Shown piece after piece: positions 1 through 7,047 of a DNA stretch of 22,316 bases. The position numbers and the translations under genes are program-made. How positions within the stretch are numbered: the stretch's first letter is position 1; each line of letters opens with the position of its first letter. The notes under the pieces are model-generated. The model was not told where the DNA came from. It did no database searches and saw nothing but the letters and a program-made list of their open reading frames with translations. This DNA comes from a virus, in the IMG/VR virus record IMGVR_UViG_3300007734_000477, positions 1 to 22,316 of that record; one strand, given 5' to 3'.

Positions 1-2
1 CA

Positions 3-1001
3 TCAACAGCAGCCACAATTACAACTGGCACAATCCCAACCCTAGTCGCAACAACCCTTGTTACGACAGGCACAGGCACAGCCGCAGCCCCAGCCATCGT
101 TCCTACTGGTGATACCAACACAGGCATCTTCTTCCCAGCAGCTGACACGATTGCTGCAACAACTAACGGAACAGAACGCCTCCGTATTGATTCGAGTGGG
201 AAATTTCTTATTGGAACAACCTCAAATGATACTGGAGGCAGGCTTGAGGTAAAACAAGCATCAAGCGAAACAGGGATTGGGATTCAGTCATCTGGAACCG
301 ATGATTCAAAATTATATTTTAGAACTGCATCTGGAACTTATGGTGGAGATATTTCATTCAATGGAGCTTACGCAAAATTTTCTGCTGGAACAAGCGAACG
401 CCTCCGCATTACGAGTGGAGGGTATCTTAAAGCAAGTGATACTGGAACGTATGTAAACTCTGGCGCAAGTTGGCACGAACTAAGAAATAGTGCCTCAGAG
501 GCTGCTCTCTTGGCCTCAAATTCAAACGCTGTTCCGCAAGGAATACAAATTAGATTTACTTCTGCTCCAAATGATGCAACAAGCCAATTTCTTAATTGTA
601 ATGATGGGAACGGAACCACAAACAGGACGATTATCAGATCGAATGGTGGTATTTTGAATTATCAGGCTAATGACGGAAATCTTTCGGACGAGAGACTTAA
701 AACAGACATTCAGCCATCGCCATCTTATCTTGATAAAATATGCTCAATTCCTGTTGTTAATTTCAAATATAAAGATCAGACGCATGATGACTATAACCTT
801 GGAGTAATTGCTCAACAAGTTGAGGCCGTATGTCCTGAGTTTGTAGACGCAGATGGTGTGGGTGAAACCCCAGAAGACGGAATCCCAATTAAAGCGATCT
901 ACCAGACTGACTTGCAATATGCCTTAATGAAGTGCATCCAAGAACTTAAATCCGAAAACGATTCCCTAAAATCACGCATTGAAGCCTTAGAAGCAAAATG
1001 A
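3..1001 (+). CDS. Tail fibre/spike, C-terminal part, with S74 intramolecular chaperone domain (5' end outside window)
   Basis: The frame is open from base 3 to the TGA at 999-1001, so the start lies upstream. The first part is Thr/Ala/Gly-rich and contains two NGTERLRIDSSG / SGTSERLRITSGG type repeats (about 165-210 and 388-420), common in phage fibre shafts. Near base 687 it reads SDERLKTDI, the hallmark opening of the Peptidase_S74 (endosialidase chaperone) domain. This is followed by FKYKDQ, LGVIAQQVEAVCPEFV and Y..L...LMKCIQELK. In this family the C-terminal domain helps the fibre trimerise and is then cleaved off, with cleavage at the Ser of the SDERLK motif. The last 25 residues form a heptad-like coiled coil. 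It overlaps the next gene by ATGA. Receptor specificity cannot be read from this part. Confidence 0.9.
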   Translation, partial: STAATITTGTIPTLVATTLVTTGTGTAAAPAIVPTGDTNTGIFFPAADTIAATTNGTERLRIDSSGKFLIGTTSNDTGGRLEVKQASSETGIGIQSSGTDDSKLYFRTASGTYGGDISFNGAYAKFSAGTSERLRITSGGYLKASDTGTYVNSGASWHELRNSASEAALLASNSNAVPQGIQIRFTSAPNDATSQFLNCNDGNGTTNRTIIRSNGGILNYQANDGNLSDERLKTDIQPSPSYLDKICSIPVVNFKYKDQTHDDYNLGVIAQQVEAVCPEFVDADGVGETPEDGIPIKAIYQTDLQYALMKCIQELKSENDSLKSRIEALEAK

Positions 1002-1696
1002 CCCTAACCGAAATCGCTCAGTATGCAGGCGAGAAGGTTGGCAAGACCGATGCCGACACGCTCACATTCTTGCAGAAATCCGCAAGCTTGGCCTATCGGC
1101 GTGTATGGGACTTTGCGCCTTGGCGTGAGACTGTAACCAACTCTACCTACTCGGTTGGCACAAACAGGACAATCACTCTTGGTACAAACGTCGAGACACC
1201 TCTTTCGGTTGCTTACAATGACACCGAGGTTGACCCGATTGACTTGGCAACGATTGTTAGCCAAGACCCAGGCTTGCTTGACGATGCTCGTACTGGCGAT
1301 CCAGATACCTACCATTTCACAGGAAGGAACAGCAGTGGCGTTGCACAGCTAAACCTTTACCCAAGGCTCGCCACATCTGGAACAATTCCTCTTCGAGTTG
1401 TCGAGAAGCTAAAATGCATTACTCGCTCAAATTATGTTGTTGACTTTCCTCCGTCCACAGATGCTCTTGGTGATGAGCTTCGTTTGCCCCACGTTCATCA
1501 CTTGGTTCTTGCCTTGACCCACGCTGACGCACTTGAGCGTGAACGCCAGTACACAAAGGCGCAGGTAATTACGCAGGGTGCGAACTCTGACCTCGCAGCT
1601 ATGGCTAACTACGAGTTGAGCCAGGTTGGTGGCGTGAAGCAGATCACTCCTCAAAGTTTAGGTGAATTAACAATAGAAGAAATGTTCTCGGCTTAA
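998..1696 (+). CDS. Putative head-tail adaptor / tail tubular protein A-like (T7 gp11 position)
   Basis: A 232-residue protein with no signal peptide. It begins MTLTEIAQYAGEKVG and then has a helical segment with YRRVWDFAPWRE (about residues 32-44), a pattern I associate with phage adaptor/connector proteins where a short helix precedes an aromatic W..F.W motif. The C-terminal half is again helical (HHLVLALTHADALERERQY), as in gp11/gp4-type adaptors. The main support is context: it lies between the fibre and the nozzle protein, as the T7 gp11-gp12 pair lies in the tail module. ATG 998 overlaps the fibre stop (ATGA). Assignment is by position and general fold pattern; I see no diagnostic motif. 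Confidence 0.6.
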   Translation: MTLTEIAQYAGEKVGKTDADTLTFLQKSASLAYRRVWDFAPWRETVTNSTYSVGTNRTITLGTNVETPLSVAYNDTEVDPIDLATIVSQDPGLLDDARTGDPDTYHFTGRNSSGVAQLNLYPRLATSGTIPLRVVEKLKCITRSNYVVDFPPSTDALGDELRLPHVHHLVLALTHADALERERQYTKAQVITQGANSDLAAMANYELSQVGGVKQITPQSLGELTIEEMFSA

Positions 1697-1707
1697 AGGA
1701 AGGCGTT

Positions 1708-3525
1708 ATGCCTTACTACATAGACACAACAGACGATGTACTGTCAATTGCTGGATCTTCCAGCTTTGAGGGTGGTCAAGCTTCTGGAATCTCTCCAAGC
1801 TTAATTGGCAATAACCAAGCCAGCGATATTTATAATATGACAATCAGCCCGTCTGGAATCCTCCAGACAAGGCAAGGGATTGAGCAAGTATCTGCAAACG
1901 TATCAAGTGGATCAGGAATTCAAGGGATGCACTATTTTGATACGCCTGACATTGAGCGAATTGTTGTGGCGTGTAACGGAAAGTTATTCAATTCTACAAG
2001 TGCAACAAGCTTTGGAACTACCGCTGGAACCGTAACAAGCGGGGCTGTTAGCGTAAGTTTTTCACAGTTTAACAACAAGCTCTATTATACTGACGGGGCA
2101 AGCAATCTATCCTTTACTGATGGAACAAGTTATTACAGACAGGGAACAAGCGTTCTTTCTATTACAGTTACAAATGATGGAACAGGATATACATCAACAC
2201 CAACAGTAACAATTAGCGCGCCTAGCCTAACCTACGGAACAACAGCCACAGCGGTTGCAACAGTTGTGTCAAATAAGGTATCGGCCATTACCGTGACAAA
2301 CGCTGGTTCGGGATACACTTCAGCACCTACGGTTACAATTACTGGCGGGGGTGGATCTAGTGCGACAGCCACAGCGAGCGTTTCTGCTCTCGCGCCTTCT
2401 GGCCTTAGACTTGTTCGCCAGTTTACTAATCGCTTGTTTGCCGTAGGAACTGGAGCAAACCGAAACACGCTTTATGCGTCAGACATTCTTGATGCTGAAG
2501 TATGGAAAACAACCAATACAATTGTTGTCGGAGGCAATGACGGCGAAGACATTATTGCCATCCAGCCATTCTTTGACTTTGAATTGTTGGTTTTCAAGCC
2601 AAACAAGATTTACTTGGTTACTGTCGACCCCACAGCAACAACTGCTGCTGGCTGGACTGTAAGGTTGATTAACGACAAGATTGGATGTCAAGCCGCTGGG
2701 TCTGCAATCTTTACAAACAAAGATGTATTCTTTCTTTCTAATGATGGAATAAGAAGCGTAGTTAGGTCAGCAGCCGATGATTTCTACACAGTAGGCCCAA
2801 CCCTTACCGAGCAGGTCAAGAATGTAATAGCAAGAATAAATAGGGGCTATATTAGCTCTGCCAATGCAGCGTTCCACAATAACAGGTATTATCTGGCTCT
2901 TCCTCTGGACAACTCGACAACCTGCAATTATGTGCTTGTTTACAACACGCTGTTTGGATCGTTTGAGGGATTGTGGTCTATAGCCGCAAGTGCAATGACC
3001 AAGACCAACTTCTCTGGCGGGTACTCCACAAACTGCGTAAAGCTTGCGATTGGTAGTCCTACAGGGCAGGTTGGGCATCTTTACGATTATCTTGACCCAG
3101 ACCTACAGGGTGATGGCAATATCGAATTTAAGGACTACGGAACTTCCTATTCGTCCTACGTTGTTACCAAAGCTTACGATTTTGACGACAGGATTTCAAA
3201 AAAGTATGGGTCGCATTATGAGATGGAGTTTTATTATTCCACGGCTACTGGATGCACAATAGGGATGAAGCGGGAAACCGATTCTCAATATGTCACAATT
3301 GGGACAAATGTTGACACATCGACACCAGGAGGATTGACCCTGCCATTTACACTCCCAGCCACGCTTTCGGCTCAGACCTACAACTTTAGGGCTGATAGTC
3401 TTAGGTCTTATCAGAAGTGGCGTAATATGAAGTTCAAGATGGAAGCTCCAGCTAGGAAGCTTTCCATTAAGCAAATTATGCTTGCCGCAAACCCAGATAC
3501 CATTGAGGTGCAAAAGAATATATGA
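1708..3525 (+). CDS. Tail nozzle / DNA-stabilisation protein (T7 gp12 or P22 gp10-like beta-propeller)
   Basis: A 605-residue, almost all-beta protein. Its opening, with a segment reading SPSLIGNNQASDIYNMTISP and then GILQTRQGIEQVS, is the 'list of points, then trended baseline' pattern typical of P22 gp10-like and T7 gp12-like nozzle proteins. Propeller-blade phrases follow: FTNRLFAVG, ILDAEVW, PFFDFELLVFKPNKIYLVT, FLSNDGIRSV, NNRYYLALPL and YNTLFGSFEGLW. The role in these families is to close the portal channel and form the distal tail tube. Residues about 150-230 form an inserted repeat (annotated separately). AAAGGAAGG at 1696-1704 is a good ribosome binding site for ATG 1708. The stop overlaps the next start (ATGA). 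Confidence 0.75.
   Translation: MPYYIDTTDDVLSIAGSSSFEGGQASGISPSLIGNNQASDIYNMTISPSGILQTRQGIEQVSANVSSGSGIQGMHYFDTPDIERIVVACNGKLFNSTSATSFGTTAGTVTSGAVSVSFSQFNNKLYYTDGASNLSFTDGTSYYRQGTSVLSITVTNDGTGYTSTPTVTISAPSLTYGTTATAVATVVSNKVSAITVTNAGSGYTSAPTVTITGGGGSSATATASVSALAPSGLRLVRQFTNRLFAVGTGANRNTLYASDILDAEVWKTTNTIVVGGNDGEDIIAIQPFFDFELLVFKPNKIYLVTVDPTATTAAGWTVRLINDKIGCQAAGSAIFTNKDVFFLSNDGIRSVVRSAADDFYTVGPTLTEQVKNVIARINRGYISSANAAFHNNRYYLALPLDNSTTCNYVLVYNTLFGSFEGLWSIAASAMTKTNFSGGYSTNCVKLAIGSPTGQVGHLYDYLDPDLQGDGNIEFKDYGTSYSSYVVTKAYDFDDRISKKYGSHYEMEFYYSTATGCTIGMKRETDSQYVTIGTNVDTSTPGGLTLPFTLPATLSAQTYNFRADSLRSYQKWRNMKFKMEAPARKLSIKQIMLAANPDTIEVQKNI
2161..2394 (+). repeat. Two degenerate Thr/Ser/Gly-rich beta repeats inserted in the nozzle protein
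   Basis: Residues 152-169 read ITVTNDGTGYTSTPTVTI and residues 194-211 read ITVTNAGSGYTSAPTVTI, a 42-residue spacing, each followed by an Ala/Thr/Ser stretch. This GxGYTSxPTVTI unit recurs in many phage and bacterial surface proteins and probably forms small beta hairpins or an Ig-like appendage projecting from the propeller. Confidence 0.7.
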
Positions 3526-3890
3526 CAGCTGTTGAGTATATTGAGGAAAGTGGCGTTCCAGAGGCTATGTGGCCTAACCTGGCTGATTGGTTCGGATGGT
3601 TTGAGAAGCAGGGGATGGTCGGTATTGTTAGGGATGAGGATGGTATTGCTGGGGTGGCTCTGGCTAGGTGCGTAAAGGATGGGCAAAAGCCTGACCATTA
3701 TGTGCATAGCGAGGATGGTGAGAATGTGTTTGTTGATTTGACTATCTCCTCAAAAGGTGCTAAATCCTTAAGGTGCTTGCTGTTGTTGCTTTGGCAACGT
3801 TTTGGTCCTCGCAAGCGGATCACTTTTAATCGTTCTGGTAAACCAAGGAGTTACGACTATATGACATTTATGCGAAAGGCTAGGGTTTAA
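3522..3890 (+). CDS. Small GNAT-like virion protein in the T7 gp13 position
   Basis: A 122-residue protein directly after the nozzle gene and overlapping it (ATGA at 3522). Strand-turn-strand segments GMVGIVRDEDGIAGVALARC and ENVFVDLTIS are followed by helix-forming SLRCLLLLLWQRFG and a basic end (KRITFNRSGKPRSYDYMTF). This resembles a minimal GCN5-related N-acetyltransferase core, where the beta4 strand precedes the helix near acetyl-CoA. T7 gp13 has the same kind of fold and lies just after gp12, so synteny supports the analogy. A canonical Q/RxxGxG/A acetyl-CoA motif is not evident, so catalysis is doubtful and a structural or assembly role is equally likely. Confidence 0.45.
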   Translation: MTAVEYIEESGVPEAMWPNLADWFGWFEKQGMVGIVRDEDGIAGVALARCVKDGQKPDHYVHSEDGENVFVDLTISSKGAKSLRCLLLLLWQRFGPRKRITFNRSGKPRSYDYMTFMRKARV

Positions 3891-3894
3891 CGCC

Positions 3895-4356
3895 GTGGGT
3901 GGATCACCTTCTATCCCAGCACCACCTCCTCCGCCCGATCCACTTGAGGCGGCAAGGGCTAACGATATTTTCTATCGCTCATCGCTAGAAACATACATTC
4001 AAAAACAACCAGAAATTGCTGCCTTAGAGCAAAGCTTGCGTGAGAAGTATTCCCCCCGCCAGCGTGAACTGGAACGGCAAATGTCTGCGCTAGACTTACA
4101 GCGATCAGTGCAGGCTGGCTTGCAGGTTGAGCGCGAGCTTGGACCACAACGCTCGCTTGAGGCTATGCGCCGTCAGTTTGAGATGGCTCCAGAAGCTTTC
4201 GCAACCCAGCGTGGTTTAGGTCAGCAGGCAGCATTGCAGTTTGCTAGACTTTATGGACAATCGCCAATGGGTGCAGTACCGCAAAATGTACAACAATCTG
4301 CTGGAAAGCCTTTAGGTGATTACTTGGGTCAATCTCAAATGGGACAATTTATCTAA
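3895..4356 (+). CDS. Proline-rich internal virion / ejection protein, hypothetical
   Basis: A 153-residue protein starting at GTG 3895, five bases after the previous stop. The N-terminus carries SIPAPPPPPDP, then an amphipathic, Gln/Arg/Glu-rich helical body (PRQRELERQMSALDLQRSVQAGLQ). The C-terminal GQ-rich tail ends at a TAA that overlaps the next ATG (TAATG). Small proteins opening with Gly-Gly/Pro-rich runs are common among ejected proteins of podoviruses. Its helical pattern (L....R....G.G..A) resembles the C-terminal part of the next gene, so the two may be related parts of the gp14-like internal virion set. No catalytic motif is seen. Confidence 0.5.
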   Translation: MGGSPSIPAPPPPPDPLEAARANDIFYRSSLETYIQKQPEIAALEQSLREKYSPRQRELERQMSALDLQRSVQAGLQVERELGPQRSLEAMRRQFEMAPEAFATQRGLGQQAALQFARLYGQSPMGAVPQNVQQSAGKPLGDYLGQSQMGQFI

Positions 4357-6101
4357 TGAGTTCCTACAGAGGATTCGTAGAGAAAAGCACTGGTAGAATT
4401 ATAGACCTACCAAACCCTAGCGCATATTGGGGAAATGATATCCACAGACAATATTATGACTTTATGCTCAAGCAGGGACTTCCAAATCCAACAAAACCTG
4501 GGCGACCTTGGTATGATTGGAGTGGCGATTGGCTTGATAATTCAACTGCTAAATTTTTCGAATCAAAGGCTGAAGCCGAAAAGTATTCCAACTCTATCAA
4601 GGAAAATGCTGGTATTGCAGAACAAAACAGAATTGGAATTAATACAAATGCTGTAACTCCAGCAGAAAAATTGGAAAATTACGAAAAAGTTGCAAACGCA
4701 TATTCTTCCAATATAAAAAATAATAGCTTAAATGCACTACAAGAATCAGTTTACAATAAATACAAACAACAAAGCATAGTAAGCAATCCTCAAAATTTTA
4801 CAGATGCTGTAAACAATTATTTTGTAGAATTTTCAGAAGCAAAACTGCGCGGTGTTGAAAATATTTCTTCCGAACAAAAGAATAAACTATCTTCTTATTC
4901 AAGACAGCTAAAAGATTATTACTCAAAAGACTTATCACCAGAGAGTGCAAAATTAATACAATATGTTGACGATGTTCAATCGGCAATTAACTCAGTAGAC
5001 AATCAAAAACAACTTGTAGAAACACAAAAAGGCAGAGTTTCATCTCTCCGTGGAAAGGAGCAGGAAAACGCAAGAGCAAGGCTGGTTATTGAAGAGGATG
5101 CTTTATCTCGCTTAATCAATACAGCGAACCAGCAAGCTCCAGAGGTTATTAACTCACTCTCTAGGGCAGTACCATCAAACATAGCTAACATTGTTGCAAA
5201 GACTGACGAGCGAGTAGGCCAAGTTACCAGCGGTTTGTCTGCGCTATCTAGTGATAGAATTTTCAGCACTGGAGACATTGCGTATAAACTAAACTCTCAA
5301 GTTACAGACCAACAAATTATTGATGACATCAATAAGGCTAGGCTTGGTGAGTACAAAAAATTGTATGAACTTGGTCAAGCGACAACGGTTGATCTTCAAT
5401 CAAGAATTAAACAAGCCGAGGTAATGCTCCCAAGCCTAACTGGACAGCAAAAAGTTTCAGCCACAAAACAAATTGATGATCTAAAAACTCAGCTATCTCA
5501 AGTAACTAAAGATGCTTTGCAGGCTGAGAATCTTTATAAAAATTATACTGGAGTATCTGGAACACAAGCAAGCACAGCAATCTCTAAATTTAGAGAATCT
5601 TTGCGTCTTCCAGAGGAACGCACTTTAGCTCAAATTGATGAGATTGACCCCACAGTCGGCGCAACCGTCCGCGCTCTTGCCAAGCAGTACCAGACGATGG
5701 CCGAGACTCCGCTTGAGGCAACGACCAGCCCAGAGACAGAAGCCTTTAGGCGTGATGTTGAACAACGGATTGCTGGTCAGGTTGCGCTAGGTTCACAACT
5801 TGGTGCGGAAGAACAGAGGCAATATCAGCAGGCCGCAAGAGCCGCACAAACTGCCAGAGGAAATATCTTTGGAGTCGCTCCAGCCGTAGAGGAAGCAGTC
5901 ACAACTGGATTGGCTGGCGAGCAAAGGTTACAGGCTCGCCTTGGTGCAGCCCAAGGATTCTTGGCTTCTGGTCAAAGTATGTCAGACGCAATTGCGCGTG
6001 ACGTTGGATTGCGTAACGCACTTGAACAATCTCGCTTGGTGCTGCTCAAGGATTTATTGCAAGCGGTCCTACACTGTACAACCTCGCCTCACAGCGTCTA
6101 G
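4356..6101 (+). CDS. Internal virion protein, N-terminal 581 residues, truncated by a frameshift near 6035
   Basis: A mainly helical, Gln/Asn/Ala/Lys-rich protein. After an aromatic N-terminus (YRGF, AYWGNDIHRQYYDFM, RPWYDWSGDW) come long coiled-coil stretches (about 120-420). The Ala/Gln/Arg-rich C-terminal part (about 425 onward: PTVGATVRALAKQYQTMAE, EAFRRDVEQRIAGQ) resembles ejected virion proteins of podoviruses. The unit RLGAAQGFLASG at about 528-539 recurs 32 residues later, but there the DNA has CGCTTGG where the first copy has CGCCTTGG. The frame therefore changes and the protein runs into 20 or so unrelated residues and a stop at 6101. The natural product is probably about 678 residues, ending at 6391. 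Base composition shifts from AT-rich to more GC-rich around 5640. Confidence 0.7.
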   Translation: MSSYRGFVEKSTGRIIDLPNPSAYWGNDIHRQYYDFMLKQGLPNPTKPGRPWYDWSGDWLDNSTAKFFESKAEAEKYSNSIKENAGIAEQNRIGINTNAVTPAEKLENYEKVANAYSSNIKNNSLNALQESVYNKYKQQSIVSNPQNFTDAVNNYFVEFSEAKLRGVENISSEQKNKLSSYSRQLKDYYSKDLSPESAKLIQYVDDVQSAINSVDNQKQLVETQKGRVSSLRGKEQENARARLVIEEDALSRLINTANQQAPEVINSLSRAVPSNIANIVAKTDERVGQVTSGLSALSSDRIFSTGDIAYKLNSQVTDQQIIDDINKARLGEYKKLYELGQATTVDLQSRIKQAEVMLPSLTGQQKVSATKQIDDLKTQLSQVTKDALQAENLYKNYTGVSGTQASTAISKFRESLRLPEERTLAQIDEIDPTVGATVRALAKQYQTMAETPLEATTSPETEAFRRDVEQRIAGQVALGSQLGAEEQRQYQQAARAAQTARGNIFGVAPAVEEAVTTGLAGEQRLQARLGAAQGFLASGQSMSDAIARDVGLRNALEQSRLVLLKDLLQAVLHCTTSPHSV

Positions 6102-6115
6102 GTACGCAGCAGGGA

Positions 6116-6391
6116 TTGCTCAACAACTACCTCGCAGCCTCCCAGCCTCAAGCTACTGGAACATTCCAAGGCACTTCTTCAACCGCTAATCCGTATGCGT
6201 ATGTTAACCCCAACGCTGGGTTCGTTGGCGCGCAGAATGCGGCGAGCATTTATAATACGTTGGCTGATCTTCAAGCAAGTCAGTATGGTTCGCAGGTTGG
6301 GGCGTTGTCTAGGCAGGAAACTGGATCACAAGCATTTGGTAATATTGCTTCTGGTCTTGGTAATCTATTTAGCTTTAACAAGGCATTTTAA
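6116..6391 (+). CDS. C-terminal continuation of the frameshifted internal virion protein
   Basis: In the frame -1 to the upstream gene, the sequence is open from 6026 to the TAA at 6389-6391. Read from 6035 it gives RLGAAQGFIASGPTLYNLAS, then QRLGTQQGLLNNYL, which exactly continues the repeat seen upstream at 5937. A gene caller could only start it at TTG 6116. It has no ribosome binding site or good start of its own, so I treat it as the missing end of the 4356 gene and not as an independent gene. The segment is Ala/Gly/Ser/Asn-rich and ends GLGNLFSFNKAF. The break may be a real inactivating deletion or a sequence error. Confidence 0.65.
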   Translation: MLNNYLAASQPQATGTFQGTSSTANPYAYVNPNAGFVGAQNAASIYNTLADLQASQYGSQVGALSRQETGSQAFGNIASGLGNLFSFNKAF

Positions 6392-6414
6392 ACCACTATA
6401 ATTGGAGCAACAAT

Positions 6415-7041
6415 ATGGCAATGTTTAATTTCAATCTTGATGGGCAAAAAGAAGTTGCAAAACCAATGCGGTCTTATGTGGATATTGATGAAAACGGAAG
6501 ACCGAAGGCACGGATTTATGCTGATGAATATGAATCAGTAAAATCAAATCCAGACTTTCAACCATATCTTGCTGGTGCTGGCAGGAACATGGAAACAGCA
6601 CAAAGTGCTTTTGCTGATGAAATGATGGAAGCAAGGCTAGAAGCTGTTGAGAAAAGAATTAAAGCGAAAAGACAAGAAACAATTAAGGCTGAAACAGAAG
6701 CAAGAGAAGCTGCTGGAACTAGCAATGAATACCCAGGTATAGATATTTTAGGAAGAATGATTGGAAGTGAAACATTTGGCCAAAGAGCAACATCTCGCCA
6801 AGAAGAGCTAAAGAAATTGCTTGAAGAGCGAGCTGGATATATGGGTACTCCAGAAATTTCTGCTCCTATGCCAACAGAGCAAGCACCCGTATCTGAACCA
6901 GTAGCTCCAGTACAGCAGGCTTCACAAAAAAGGACTGTAAAGATTCGCAATCCAGATGGCAAGATTTTATCAGTACCAGTAGAAATGTGGAATAAGAACC
7001 CCAAGGGATATATCGAGCAAGGCTACCAAGTAGTGCCATAA
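6415..7041 (+). CDS. Hypothetical internal virion protein with central coiled coil and C-terminal KIRNPDG motif
   Basis: A 208-residue protein starting at ATG 6415 with GGAG at 6403-6406 upstream. Residues about 60-105 form a strongly charged Glu/Lys/Arg/Ala helix (MMEARLEAVEKRIKAKRQET). A Pro/Val/Glu/Gln linker (about 140-168) leads to a small C-terminal module, VKIRNPDGKILSVP followed by YIEQGYQVV. I associate this short module, (K/R)IRxPxGxxxxVP plus GYxxV, with internal or tail-associated proteins of podoviruses, where it is often appended to lytic or scaffold proteins. Its place between the frameshifted ejection protein and the giant one supports a virion role. No enzyme motif is seen. 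Confidence 0.5.
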   Translation: MAMFNFNLDGQKEVAKPMRSYVDIDENGRPKARIYADEYESVKSNPDFQPYLAGAGRNMETAQSAFADEMMEARLEAVEKRIKAKRQETIKAETEAREAAGTSNEYPGIDILGRMIGSETFGQRATSRQEELKKLLEERAGYMGTPEISAPMPTEQAPVSEPVAPVQQASQKRTVKIRNPDGKILSVPVEMWNKNPKGYIEQGYQVVP

Positions 7042-7047
7042 AACCAT

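Noticed and set aside
58-252. Gln-rich 64-codon ORF at the window start
   Set aside because: It is the shifted reading of Thr/Ala-rich tail-fibre codons (ACA/GCA runs). The true frame is fixed by the S74 domain downstream.
6030-6052. Programmed -1 frameshift site at the virion-protein break
   Set aside because: No X-XXY-YYZ slippery heptamer or clear downstream pseudoknot; the internal repeat shows a plain missing C.
6558-7004. 148-codon minus-strand ORF
   Set aside because: Antisense to the coiled-coil virion protein; composition (Ser/Leu/Phe) is the mirror of Glu/Lys/Ala codons.
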